A DNA stretch of 64,000 nt from Opitutus sp. (GTDB lineage Bacteria > Verrucomicrobiota > Verrucomicrobiia > Opitutales > Opitutaceae), in assembly GCA_024998815.1 (NCBI GenBank), contig JACEUQ010000001.1, positions 1,674,001 to 1,738,000 of the forward strand. The letters are read 5' to 3'. The position numbers and the translations under genes were made by a program. Below the pieces are notes generated by a model that saw only the letters and a program-made list of their open reading frames with translations, was not told where the DNA came from and ran no database searches. Positions 1 through 7,442 of this stretch are shown piece after piece. Within the stretch, counting starts at the first letter, position 1. Each line of letters begins with the position of its first letter.

Positions 1-700
1 ACGTGGTTCCAGGCCGGGATACAGGGAGTGGGTTAAAGCTTTGGGCATCATTATCAAAGGAGCAAATTGACGGGATTGAAGCCGTCGCGATGGACATGGG
101 TGCATCCTTCATCGCCGCCACCCACCAGGCCGCGCCCAACGCTGACATCGTTCACGACCGCTTTCATGTTTCAAAGCCTATGAACGAGGCGGTCGATCAT
201 ACCCGCCGGGATGAGGCCGCTGAACTCGCTGCCAAAGGCGATGACATCTTAAAACGCACTCGCTTTCTTTGGCTGCATGGCATCGTTCCTGATGACCGCA
301 AAGAGCACTTCGAGGCGCTGCTGGAGTCCAATCTTCGTACGGCCAAGGCATGGGCTTATAAAGAGCAGCTGGTCGAGTTTTGGGGACAACCCAACGCCGA
401 TGCGGGTAATACTTTCTTCCAGCTGTGGTATCGCTCGGTTATGAGTAGCCGCCTGCCCAGAGTCAAAAAAGTAGCAAAGTCACTAAAAGCCCATCTGGCC
501 GGATTACTGACTTACTTTAAGCACCGTATTTCGAATGCACTCACCGAGGGTTTTAATTCAAAAATCCAAGCAATTAAAGCCGATGCTCGTGGCTTCCGTA
601 AGTTCGAAAACTATCGCACCCGTATTCTTTTCTTTTGTGGTAAACTCGACCTCGAGCCTAATTTCCCCCCAGCCCTAACCCACAGTATTCCGTGAAGAAC
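1..700 (+). mobile_element. ISL3-family insertion sequence, 3' part, cut by window edge
   Basis: The right end of an insertion sequence whose left end lies outside the window. It carries the C-terminal part of an ISL3-type transposase and ends in a candidate terminal repeat (…CCGTGAAGAAC). The boundary is fixed by comparison with the intact vapBC cassette at 38398-39005: the two sequences become identical from CTTTTCCTCTCG onward at about 701. The IS therefore inserted into a vapC cassette gene and separated it from its attC. Confidence 0.85.
3..695 (+). CDS. ISL3-family transposase, C-terminal portion
   Basis: DDE transposase of the ISL3 family, 230 residues visible. The segment AVAMDMGASF…DIVHDRFHV near residues 27-58 is the ISL3 core with catalytic Asp residues (MDM and DRFH). 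The C-terminal GFNSKIQAIKADARGFRKFENYR block, with the third acidic region just before it (LTEGFNS), is typical of the family. The first codon shown (GTG) is very likely internal, because full ISL3 transposases are about 400 residues and the N-terminal zinc-binding and HTH part would lie left of the window. It is in a mobile element and unrelated to integron function. Confidence 0.85.
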   Translation: MVPGRDTGSGLKLWASLSKEQIDGIEAVAMDMGASFIAATHQAAPNADIVHDRFHVSKPMNEAVDHTRRDEAAELAAKGDDILKRTRFLWLHGIVPDDRKEHFEALLESNLRTAKAWAYKEQLVEFWGQPNADAGNTFFQLWYRSVMSSRLPRVKKVAKSLKAHLAGLLTYFKHRISNALTEGFNSKIQAIKADARGFRKFENYRTRILFFCGKLDLEPNFPPALTHSIP

Positions 701-859
701 CTTTTCCTCTCGAATACCTTGAAGCACCTCGGTCATAATAAAACCGCATAAACACAAATCAGCACGAGCCTGAATCAACTCAACCAATTTGTCGGTATGA
801 GGAGTATTTCGATTACGAAGAAAATCTATCCAAACAGTCGAATCAACAAGGACCTTCAC
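701..859 (-). pseudogene. vapC: VapC toxin gene remnant truncated by the ISL3-type IS
   Basis: The first 53 or so codons match the intact 132-residue VapC at 38398-38796, ending at GIREEK, after which the reading frame runs into IS sequence. It retains the PIN-domain start (MKVLVDSTVWIDFL, with the first catalytic Asp) and the conserved Glu in MTEVLQG. It lacks the downstream acidic residues (SIDCLIA and NDRDF), so it cannot be a working nuclease. It overlaps vapB by four bases. The cassette's attC has been lost leftward. Confidence 0.85.
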
Positions 860-1068
860 GCTACGCGCCCTTTCCGCATCGCATTCAAATCACCATCCCA
901 GTTTACGGCGCCGCGAAGATTCAACAGTCCGAGCTGCGACTCATGACGCACTAACTGCGTAAGCGCATAATGAATAAGCTCTTTTTGAGTCTTCAGACCA
1001 GTCAATTTTAAGGCTTCACCAACCAACCGATCATCGAGAACTATGTTTGTTCGTTTCATGGCATACAC
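856..1068 (-). CDS. vapB: VapB-type antitoxin (copy 1)
   Basis: A 70-residue ribbon-helix-helix-like antitoxin: MKRTNIVLDDRLVGEALKLTG is the usual VapB N-terminus for DNA binding, followed by LKTQKELIHYALTQLVR. It is identical to the copy at 38793-39005. Here the partner toxin is truncated, so the antitoxin is orphaned in this cassette but could still act on the toxin made from the distal copy. The MYAMKRTN start could equally be the internal Met. Its start lies about 40 bp from the adjacent attC, as usual for cassette genes. Confidence 0.8.
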   Translation of the reverse strand: MYAMKRTNIVLDDRLVGEALKLTGLKTQKELIHYALTQLVRHESQLGLLNLRGAVNWDGDLNAMRKGRVA

Positions 1069-1107
1069 ACGAAACCAAATCGGCGTGTGTAGGCAAGTTT
1101 TATTTTT

Positions 1108-1210
1108 GCCGAACGTTTAAGCTCAGCGATGAACTGCGTTGGCGCAGAGCGTGCTGCTCGGAGCACGATCTGTGACAATGCAGTTCATTCGCTGTAGCGC
1201 CTGGTTCGGC
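1108..1210 (-). other. attC site of the lipoprotein cassette (copy 1)
   Basis: 103 bp between GCCGAAC and GTTCGGC. Arms GATGAACTGCGTTGG and CAATGCAGTTCATTC pair around a bulged GC-rich centre. The conserved cassette-end element (TTTCTGG.TCCAGAG) abuts its high end. Confidence 0.95.
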
Positions 1211-1251
1211 TGTATAGTTTTTCGGTTTCTGGGTCCAGAGGTATTCATGCG

Positions 1252-1620
1252 CTATAAAGGCTGGTTCGGCACAGTTTTCTTCTCCCAGAGCCGGGAATAT
1301 CTGAGCACCTGTCCACTGCTGGAAATCTCCATCTCCACAATCTCCCCATAACTATTACCGGGATAATCTGCGCACGCGCGGACGATCCAATTCTTCTCGG
1401 TCTTTTTCTTTGGATAGAGCGCGTCCGAGTCTTTATCGCTGAGAACGAAACTCCATCCAAGTCGGCCTTCCCTTGTTCGGATTTCGCTTTGCGCTGCGGC
1501 TCTTACTACGGGCCAGCTGGAATCTTGCTTGAGCGCCTTCCACTCCACGAGCGATTCAGATGTGCTGCATCCCCAGGTTAGCAACAAGACGAGTGCGAGG
1601 AGTGGAGCGTATGCGTGCAT
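1252..1620 (-). CDS. Small lipoprotein, unknown function (copy 1)
   Basis: 122 residues starting MHAYAPLLALVLLLTWGCS, a lipoprotein signal peptide with a Cys at residue 18, so it is probably membrane-anchored. The rest is hydrophilic with no family I recognise. The frame stays open upstream through attC, but the signal peptide and the position next to the attC fix the start at this ATG. It is identical to the cassette at 22646-23014. The function is unknown. Confidence 0.75.
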   Translation of the reverse strand: MHAYAPLLALVLLLTWGCSTSESLVEWKALKQDSSWPVVRAAAQSEIRTREGRLGWSFVLSDKDSDALYPKKKTEKNWIVRACADYPGNSYGEIVEMEISSSGQVLRYSRLWEKKTVPNQPL

Positions 1621-1630
1621 GATTTCTTTT

Positions 1631-1733
1631 GCCGAACGTTTAAGCTCAGCGATGAACGTGCTTGGCGCGGAGCGTGCTGCTCGGAGCACGATCCGTGACA
1701 AGCATGTTCATTCGCTGTAGCGCCTGGTTCGGC
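1631..1733 (-). other. attC site of the ParE-type toxin-antitoxin cassette
   Basis: 103 bp, ends GCCGAAC and GTTCGGC, arms GATGAACGTGCTTGG and CAAGCATGTTCATTC. It lies one base from the toxin stop codon. Confidence 0.95.
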
Positions 1734-1734
1734 T

Positions 1735-2049
1735 TCATATCTTCTTCCGACCTCGTACTAACTTCAAAATTCCCCGAGGTCGTTGCCGCATATCAACCAC
1801 AGCTACAATCGTAGTCACATCAGGTTCAATAGCGTAAAAAATAGCGAAAAAAGTATTCCGTATAATAACACGACGGAAAAAAACAAATTTCTTTGAAAAC
1901 ATCTCTGGATTCCACTCAATCCAGTGAACTGCTTCGAGAAACTGGCCGTGAAAATAATCAGCACCATCTAAACGCCATGAATAAAATTCCTTGGCCGCAC
2001 GAAGATCTGATTCAACTACCTCGAGCGCTTCAACAGGTTGCGATTTCAT
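1735..2049 (-). CDS. ParE/RelE-superfamily toxin
   Basis: A 104-residue type II toxin of the RelE/ParE fold. The pattern AAKEFYSWRLDGADYFHGQFLEA, then WNPEMF, RRVIIRNTFFAIFY and IVAVVDMRQRPR matches the family's helix-helix then beta-sheet order with a basic C-terminus. The start overlaps the upstream antitoxin's stop by one base, a standard antitoxin-toxin operon. In integrons such pairs are thought to stabilise arrays against deletion. Whether it poisons gyrase (ParE) or ribosomes (RelE) cannot be told from the sequence. Confidence 0.8.
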   Translation of the reverse strand: MKSQPVEALEVVESDLRAAKEFYSWRLDGADYFHGQFLEAVHWIEWNPEMFSKKFVFFRRVIIRNTFFAIFYAIEPDVTTIVAVVDMRQRPRGILKLVRGRKKI

Positions 2050-2258
2050 TAACTCGCAAGCCTGCGTGAAAGCTCATCAATAGATATGCGCTTAGTTTTG
2101 CCTGACTTGTATGATTTCCACCGGCTGGAAATCATGCGCTTTTGAGCTGCAGGCACAGGCAATGAGTCTCGCATGGCTGCCTGCCAAAGCTCATCAGCAA
2201 GCATAAGCTTCTGATTACTTGATAGGTTGCGTAACTCTGGATGGGCTATAAGAGTCAT
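2049..2258 (-). CDS. Antitoxin of the ParE-type module (addiction-module component family)
   Basis: 69 residues with the short putative addiction-module pattern: LSSNQKLMLADELWQAAM, a stretch of small residues, ISSRWKSYKSGKTKRISIDELSRRL. This family is found upstream of ParE/RelE toxins, as here, with a one-base overlap. It should bind and neutralise the toxin at 1735-2049. Its start lies about 45 bp from the next attC. Confidence 0.75.
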   Translation of the reverse strand: MTLIAHPELRNLSSNQKLMLADELWQAAMRDSLPVPAAQKRMISSRWKSYKSGKTKRISIDELSRRLAS

Positions 2259-2304
2259 GATGAAAACAATCAGTCAAAGTTTAACGAAGGTCAATTTCCG
2301 TTTT

Positions 2305-2407
2305 GACGAACGCTCAAGCTCAGCGATGGGAGTGGTTGGCGCGGGGCGTGCTGATCGGAGCACGACGCGTGACAACCACGTACATTCGCTGTAGCGCCTG
2401 GTTGGGC
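2305..2407 (-). other. attC site of a gene-less cassette
   Basis: 103 bp, ends GACGAAC and GTTGGGC. Diverged arms GATGGGAGTGGTTGG and CAACCACGTACATTC still pair. Confidence 0.9.
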
Positions 2408-2742
2408 TCCGTAAGATTGTGTCGCTCGTTTTTCGCCGCGCCATCATAAACTTCAAAATTTACTTTTGCTTCCATACGCGTGGGCGATTTTTTTTGGGGA
2501 TTTTAGGTCGTTTTTAAATTTTTTGCCGCTTCGCGGCAACTACCTGTCTTAGAAAAAATTTTTTTTGGGCGTAAAATTCACCTTTCGGAAGAAGTCTCGA
2601 CTTCAAAATAAGATTCCGAAAATCAAAAGACTTCTTGAGATAATCAAAATCACCAACTCGGGCGAAAAACTTAACGAAAACCAAAACTAGACGAATACAA
2701 TTTTGAAAACTGAAACCAATCGAATACTATTCCGATAATTTT
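2408..2742. other. Gene-less cassette body (family 1, copy 1)
   Basis: I see no credible gene. The stretch is rich in A/T runs and holds a GCCGCTTCGCGGC hairpin with a TTCG loop near 2524-2536 behind a T-run. It is clearly homologous, with scattered differences and small indels, to the gene-less cassette body at 16089-16422. Confidence 0.75.
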
Positions 2743-2845
2743 GCCGAACGTTTAAGCTCAGCGATAGACTGCGTTGGCGCGGAGTGTGCTGCTCGGAGCA
2801 CAATCCGTGACAATGCAGTCTATTCGCTGTAGCGCCTGGTTCGGC
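2743..2845 (-). other. attC site of the DUF3592-like cassette (copy 1)
   Basis: 103 bp, ends GCCGAAC and GTTCGGC, arms GATAGACTGCGTTGG and CAATGCAGTCTATTC. The cassette-end element follows. Confidence 0.95.
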
Positions 2846-2908
2846 TCAGTAAGGATTGGGTTTCTGGTTCCAGAGATATTCATACGCGTTGGTTCGTCTC
2901 CGGTTTCA

Positions 2909-3322
2909 TCAATCGAAGAACATCGGTAATGAGAAGACTGCGAAGGCTACCGATAGCATCAAAGCAAAAGTGATTCCAACGAGATGCTTGTATGGATGAA
3001 ATCCGGAAAATAACTCCGCCATATCGGGGCTCTCCGGCAAATAGATCACCGTGACCTTCTCTGGATGAATAAACTGATCTGTCTTCTTTGAAATGAGCGA
3101 ACGAAACTGACGAATAGAGCCATCGGAATCACGAAAACGAACGACCGGGTAAGATGCGCGATACCTGACGCCATGAAGCTCCTCCCCGATGATCTCGCCG
3201 TCAGTGCGCACACCGGCACGCAAGAAGCGCAACACCCTACGCGCCTCAATCACCGTCATCGCAGTGAAAGCTATTGGTGCCAAGATTAGCGCAAGAGCGC
3301 CTATTGTTAGTGCCGCGTTCAT
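2909..3322 (-). CDS. DUF3592-like membrane protein (copy 1)
   Basis: 137 residues with a transmembrane helix near residues 4-26, a soluble stretch, and a second helix near 112-133. The middle (RTDGEIIGEELHGVRYRASYPVVRF…VTVIYLPESPDMAEL) has the beta-rich pattern of DUF3592 proteins, which are membrane proteins of unknown role with a domain between two helices. It starts four bases from the upstream attC. It is identical in protein sequence to the cassette at 25526-25939. Confidence 0.75.
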   Translation of the reverse strand: MNAALTIGALALILAPIAFTAMTVIEARRVLRFLRAGVRTDGEIIGEELHGVRYRASYPVVRFRDSDGSIRQFRSLISKKTDQFIHPEKVTVIYLPESPDMAELFSGFHPYKHLVGITFALMLSVAFAVFSLPMFFD

Positions 3323-3326
3323 TTTT

Positions 3327-3429
3327 GCCGAACGTTAAAGCTCAGCGATGAACTGGGTTGGCGCGGAGTGTGCTGCTCGGAGCACAATCCGTGACAAGCG
3401 TGTTCATTCGCTGTAGCGCCTGGTTCGGC
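3327..3429 (-). other. attC site of the 96-residue-protein cassette
   Basis: 103 bp, ends GCCGAAC and GTTCGGC. Arms GATGAACTGGGTTGG and CAAGCGTGTTCATTC have a mismatched inner part, probably a recombinant. The cassette-end element follows. Confidence 0.92.
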
Positions 3430-3514
3430 TTCATACAGATTGGGTTTCTGACTCCAGCGACGTTCGTCTTAATGGCATAATCATTAAAACCTCAAATCAA
3501 GTTCATAATAATCT

Positions 3515-3805
3515 CTAGTTTCCATTGGGCATAAACCTAAAAATAATTCCGCGTACAACATCAGGTCGGCTGAGATACGATTTCTTAAGCTCAAATTCAG
3601 ACAATAATTCAACAATGAACTTATCATAGTCAGCCCGAGAAACCTCTACTCTAACACCTTCCCCAATAACACTAAAACCTTCACATAACTCAAGACCAAC
3701 TTCAGTAAGACCCAAGTCCGTCTCAAAGTTATTCACAATATAATCCTGCTCAGTAACTGTGAAACAAAGTTCCATCTTCATTTGATCGTCATTATTTTTC
3801 GGCAT
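3515..3805 (-). CDS. Hypothetical cassette protein, 96 residues
   Basis: An acidic soluble protein with no signal peptide, no membrane helix and no motif I recognise. It occupies the usual cassette position, with its start about 45 bp from the upstream attC and its stop about 85 bp before its own attC. The coding call rests on the uninterrupted frame filling the cassette. The function is unknown. Confidence 0.6.
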   Translation of the reverse strand: MPKNNDDQMKMELCFTVTEQDYIVNNFETDLGLTEVGLELCEGFSVIGEGVRVEVSRADYDKFIVELLSEFELKKSYLSRPDVVRGIIFRFMPNGN

Positions 3806-3850
3806 GGTAAGTTATAATCGTTTAGGCGCAGAGAATTTCATATTATTTTT

Positions 3851-3953
3851 GCCGAACGTTTAAGCTCAGCGATAGACGCGCTTGGCGCGGTTCATGCGGC
3901 TCGGAGCATGATCCGTGACAAGCGTGGCTATTCGCTGTAGCGTCTGGTTAGGC
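3851..3953 (-). other. attC site of the 82-residue-protein cassette
   Basis: 103 bp, ends GCCGAAC and GTTAGGC. The centre is a TTCATGCGGCTCGGAGCATGA variant. The GTTAGGC end pairs with the GCCTAAC at this cassette's other boundary (4228). Confidence 0.95.
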
Positions 3954-3965
3954 TCATTTACTTTT

Positions 3966-4214
3966 TTATTCCGATGACAAATAACGAACCGAGTATTTCA
4001 GATTTTGCTTCGTGCAAGAATATACAATATGCGCGAGAGAACTTGTATCACCATCTCGATCAAGCAGCCATACATTTTCAGACAGCTTTTGTCCTTTTAA
4101 GGCTTGGTCTTTTATTTGGAATATTGCTGATGCAAAGGCAAGTCGCGCTTGTTCTTCTGCGTGAGAATCGCCCGCTGGTAAATCTACGGAAACGAGTATA
4201 TAGTTTTTTTTCAT
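3966..4214 (-). CDS. Hypothetical cassette protein, 82 residues
   Basis: A small soluble protein, MKKNYILVSVDLPAGDSHAEEQARLAF…, with alternating hydrophobics at both ends suggesting a compact alpha/beta fold. I recognise no family. The start is 13 bp from the broken attC at 4228. The function is unknown. Confidence 0.6.
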   Translation of the reverse strand: MKKNYILVSVDLPAGDSHAEEQARLAFASAIFQIKDQALKGQKLSENVWLLDRDGDTSSLAHIVYSCTKQNLKYSVRYLSSE

Positions 4215-4227
4215 GGTTTGGTTTTCT

Positions 4228-4240
4228 GCCTAACGTTTAA
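4228..4240 (-). other. Broken attC: R' end only, interrupted by a mobile element
   Basis: GCCTAACGTTTAA is the low end of a normal attC, but the sequence switches to GGCTAGGAAC where GCTCAGCG is expected. A degenerate matching R'' end (CTAGGCTC) is found about 4.5 kb to the right, near 8742-8749, next to a cassette-type gene. This suggests that one attC was split by the intervening element. Confidence 0.7.
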
Positions 4241-4326
4241 GGCTAGGAACACTCCTCGCCAGACCAATAACTTACGAAGCGCCGCTCAGTTGCATGACAA
4301 AGGGTTGACAACACGCCCCCACCACC

Positions 4327-5580
4327 ATGTCCAACGCCACCACAGTCAGTAACGGCCAGCAGGAAATCAAGATATACACGGTTCAAAACCGCGGCCACGT
4401 CGTTTATCAACTCAGCTATTATCAAGCCGGCATCCGTCAGCGCCGGACCTTTGCCGACCTGTCCGATGCCAAACGCGAGGCCAAGGTCATTCTTGGCCAA
4501 CTCGCCGTAACCACCGGTCAAACCGAGCGCCTGTCGTTCTCCGATATGGAGAGCTATACAATAGCCCGCCAAAAGCTCGCCCCCACCGGCGTGCCCCTTC
4601 ACGTCGCCGCCGAACTGTTTGCCGAAGTCCACACCACCCTCGCCGGTCGCAGCCTGATAGACGCCGTCCGCTTTTTTGCCGACGCTCACCCCACCCGCCA
4701 CGCGCAAACACTCCTCCCTGATTTGATAAAACCCTTTGCCGATACGAGAATAGCGATGGGCACTCATGCGGATTACGTGGCCGACATCAAGCGCCAGCTC
4801 GGTCGCCTTGTCCAAGCCTTTCCAGCAAAAAGCGCACCCGACCTAAGCGCAATCGAACTTGATAAATGGATGGGCGCCCTCAAGTCCCACGCGATTACTA
4901 AAAACAACGTCCGCAAAATTTTAATTACCTTTGGCAATTGGTGTAAACTACACGGCTACCTCCCCAACAACCGCCCCACCGCCTTTGACGGCATGATTAC
5001 ATACAAAGTCCCGCCCACCAAGATCGGCATCTATACACCCGCCGAATTGAGTTTGATGCTCCACACCGTCGCCGACGCCAAGCCCGACCTCCTGCCTTGG
5101 GTGGTCTGCGCGGCCTTCACCGGTGCCCGTGTTTCCGAACTGGCCAAACTCGAATGGCAACACCTCAACTTCGAACGCTCTTTTATAGAAGTCGCCTCCC
5201 TCAAGGTCCGTACCAAGGCCCGCCGCCTGGTCCCCATGTGTGACGCCATGAAAGCCTGGCTCCTACCCCACCGCCAAAAATCAGGCCCGATCAACCTCTA
5301 CGTCGCCCCCCACGCCGCCCTCGCCCGCGTGCTCGCCCAAAACACCCAGCCGCCCCTCGCCCTGTGCGACAACGGCTTTCGCCACAGCTATATTTCCTAC
5401 CGCATCGCCGCTATCCATGACACCGCCCGCGTCGCCCTGGAAGCGGGCAACTCCGCCGACGTGATTTTCCAACATTACCGCGAGCTCGTTTCCTCCGAAG
5501 ACGCCACCGCTTGGTTCGGCACGGTGCCGATCTCTGCCGCCGCCCTATCCAACGTAGTTCCGCTCGCTGCCGCCGCTTGA
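4327..5580 (+). CDS. Tyrosine recombinase / phage-type integrase
   Basis: 417 residues. An N-terminal arm-type region (VYQLSYYQAGIRQRRTF) and a SAM-like core-binding domain are followed by the catalytic domain. The first Arg lies in AAFTGARVSELAKLEW (about residue 268), box II is NGFRHSYISYR and the nucleophile is in IFQHYREL (about residue 390). The first residue of the usual H.LRH motif is Asn here, and the later His/Trp position is also Asn (AGNSAD), so it is a divergent branch. It probably integrates and excises the surrounding element. It is GC-rich and unrelated to the integron integrase. Confidence 0.85.
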   Translation: MSNATTVSNGQQEIKIYTVQNRGHVVYQLSYYQAGIRQRRTFADLSDAKREAKVILGQLAVTTGQTERLSFSDMESYTIARQKLAPTGVPLHVAAELFAEVHTTLAGRSLIDAVRFFADAHPTRHAQTLLPDLIKPFADTRIAMGTHADYVADIKRQLGRLVQAFPAKSAPDLSAIELDKWMGALKSHAITKNNVRKILITFGNWCKLHGYLPNNRPTAFDGMITYKVPPTKIGIYTPAELSLMLHTVADAKPDLLPWVVCAAFTGARVSELAKLEWQHLNFERSFIEVASLKVRTKARRLVPMCDAMKAWLLPHRQKSGPINLYVAPHAALARVLAQNTQPPLALCDNGFRHSYISYRIAAIHDTARVALEAGNSADVIFQHYRELVSSEDATAWFGTVPISAAALSNVVPLAAAA

Positions 5581-5624
5581 CCACCCGTGCACCTGCTTGC
5601 GGTGGGTTGACGCCCGCCGCAGGC

Positions 5625-5861
5625 ATGGACTCTCCACTCGCTCCCGCCTCCGCTTCACCGGCCTCCGTTGCACCGACCGCCGCCCTCTGGACCATCCCCG
5701 AGGTGGCCCGCTTCCTCAACTGCTCGCCCCGCCACGTGAATAACCTCATCCGTGGCGGCCTTCCCTGCACCTACATCGGCCGCCTTGTCCGCTTCTGCCC
5801 CGACCGCGTCCGCGAGTTTGTGAACGAAAAGACCCGCATCCGCGCCCGAGTTCGCGCCTGA
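5625..5861 (+). CDS. Excisionase-like helix-turn-helix protein
   Basis: 78 residues with a MerR/excisionase-type winged helix: WTIPEVARFLNCSPRHVNNLIRGG, then LPCTYIGRLVRFCPDRVREFV. Proteins of this kind bind element ends and direct excision, or regulate the neighbouring integrase. The ATG is chosen because upstream codons overlap the recombinase gene and look non-coding. It follows the recombinase by 44 bp, as recombination directionality factors often do. Confidence 0.75.
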   Translation: MDSPLAPASASPASVAPTAALWTIPEVARFLNCSPRHVNNLIRGGLPCTYIGRLVRFCPDRVREFVNEKTRIRARVRA

Positions 5862-6242
5862 GTTGCATTCCGTCGCATTCCGTCGATTCCCTGCGCAGGG
5901 AGTCGAGTGCTGGAGCTTTGTCGGAGCAATTTGGGCCCTCGGATAGTATCCAAATCCCGACCTCGGTTCCCGTAAAACCTAAGTTAATCGCTAATTAACT
6001 AAACAACTTAAGTGCCTATTATTAAAAATTTTAAAAAAACGTAATCCATTGATTCAAGCCAACAAGGGTTCACACCCCACAACCGCTTGGGGCTTGTATG
6101 GGCTAACGGCAACGCGGGTTTAAGGGTTTTCCCTCCTTCTCGCGGTGTGGCGCGTCCCTTTCTCCGGCCGTGCGCTTTTCCGCGCCGGTCAACGGTGACC
6201 GTTTTTCACCTCCGCCCGTCCACCTGTGTTTGTTGCCTCTCC
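5862..6242. other. Intergenic region with an AT-rich island
   Basis: No gene is supported. The first part repeats GTTGCATTCCGTCGCATTCCGTCGA-type words (a short duplication of CATTCCGTCG). Positions about 5975-6050 are strikingly AT-rich, with GTTAATCGCTAATTAAC and poly-A runs, a likely promoter or regulatory region for the two downstream genes in an otherwise GC-rich element. Confidence 0.4.
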
Positions 6243-7442
6243 ATGTCTGATCCTCGTTCCATCCGGTTTACTCGCCCCGATTTACTGCGCTCCATCGCAC
6301 CCGAACTGCTTGGCGAACTCCTCGAACGCTTCCCCGCGTTCCTGATCGCCGCCGGACTGGATCTCGACGCCCTCGGCACCAACGAGAACCGTTTCGCCGC
6401 CTGTGGCCCGCTGCTTGCCGAATTGCTCAACAACGACCCTACCACCCCAACTGCGTTGGTCGAAGCGTTGTTCACCGTGTCGGTGCTCGCCGAACCCGAT
6501 CCGACCGAGGAGCTGTGGCACACACTCACCCAATCCGGCATCCCGATCCCGCCCGACGCCTCCCTCGCCGACCTCGCGCTAACCCTTTGGCTGCGCGCAC
6601 CGGACAAAGCCCGCCAACTCTACATTGAGCGCGTGCACCTTCGCACCCGTTCCTTTGCCACCCACGCCGCCCGTACCTTTCGCAAGACCAGTCCCATGCG
6701 CCCAGCTAACGACTCGGTGCTCAACCAGCTTCGCCAGTCCATCGAAGTGTTCTTTCTCAAAAACCACCGTCCCTCCGGTTGCCTGGTCTTCGCCCACCAG
6801 CGCGGAAAAGAACACTGGTTTATCATCCGCCGAGGCGACGGATTTAAGCGCATCGCCACACTCTCCGCCGACGGCCGCGGCGAATCAGCTGGGTTCTACG
6901 CCGAGGCCTTCGACGTGATCGTCGTCGATCCTGACAACGAACACCTCCACATCCACGCCGAGGGAGTCCGCGCCACACGCATGTACAGCGCTCTTTTTGG
7001 TTTCGTCATTTATGGCCGTGAAACTCACTTTGAGGACTGCACCCGTTTCACGCTCGATCCGCTCCGCAACCTCGGCCGCGCTTCGCTCGTCTGCACCGAC
7101 GTTCCTGGTATCCACTCGGTTCACTTGATCGAACTCCACTACGAAGCCGGCCTGGCCGTTGTACGCAAAAAAAGTACCAAGGCACCCGACGTGTTCGCCG
7201 CGCTCGATGAAGATCACATCGAACTCAACACCGAGCTACGGCTGCTGCGCGCGGTCCTGCTGTTTCACTTCAAAAACGACCCCAAGCCCCGTCGGGTGAC
7301 CATAAAACCCCACAACCAAACCAGCTACGAACACGATGAAGACAGCCGCGTGGTCAGCGAATGGCTGACCCTGCGCGAATTCGCCAAAACCGAACTCCCG
7401 CCCAAGGAGGTTCAAGATGTCGCCCATCTGGAGATCGCTTGA
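6243..7442 (+). CDS. Unknown protein of the tyrosine-recombinase element, 399 residues
   Basis: A soluble protein with no signal peptide or membrane helix. An alpha-helical N-terminus (LLRSIAPELLGELLERFPAFLIAAGLDLDAL) is followed by a beta-rich middle (LVFAHQRGKEHWFIIRRGDGFKRIATLS) and a charged C-terminus. I recognise no family. The ATG before MSDPRSIRF is preferred over an earlier one because the upstream codons look random. The next gene starts inside this one (26-bp overlap), so the two are co-translated and probably work together. A cargo or defence role for the pair is only speculation. Confidence 0.65.
   Translation: MSDPRSIRFTRPDLLRSIAPELLGELLERFPAFLIAAGLDLDALGTNENRFAACGPLLAELLNNDPTTPTALVEALFTVSVLAEPDPTEELWHTLTQSGIPIPPDASLADLALTLWLRAPDKARQLYIERVHLRTRSFATHAARTFRKTSPMRPANDSVLNQLRQSIEVFFLKNHRPSGCLVFAHQRGKEHWFIIRRGDGFKRIATLSADGRGESAGFYAEAFDVIVVDPDNEHLHIHAEGVRATRMYSALFGFVIYGRETHFEDCTRFTLDPLRNLGRASLVCTDVPGIHSVHLIELHYEAGLAVVRKKSTKAPDVFAALDEDHIELNTELRLLRAVLLFHFKNDPKPRRVTIKPHNQTSYEHDEDSRVVSEWLTLREFAKTELPPKEVQDVAHLEIA

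Noticed and set aside
1621-1701. Open frames that run through attC into genes (SRIVLRAARSAP…FIAELKRSAK) as possible attC-encoded N-terminal extensions
   Set aside because: The attC simply lacks stops in this frame. Only about six cassettes are in frame with it, no more than chance, and their duplicates in other contexts lack the extension.
2440-2742. Small reading frames in the gene-less cassettes of family 1
   Set aside because: No frame is kept between the two diverged copies, and the composition is mostly A/T runs.
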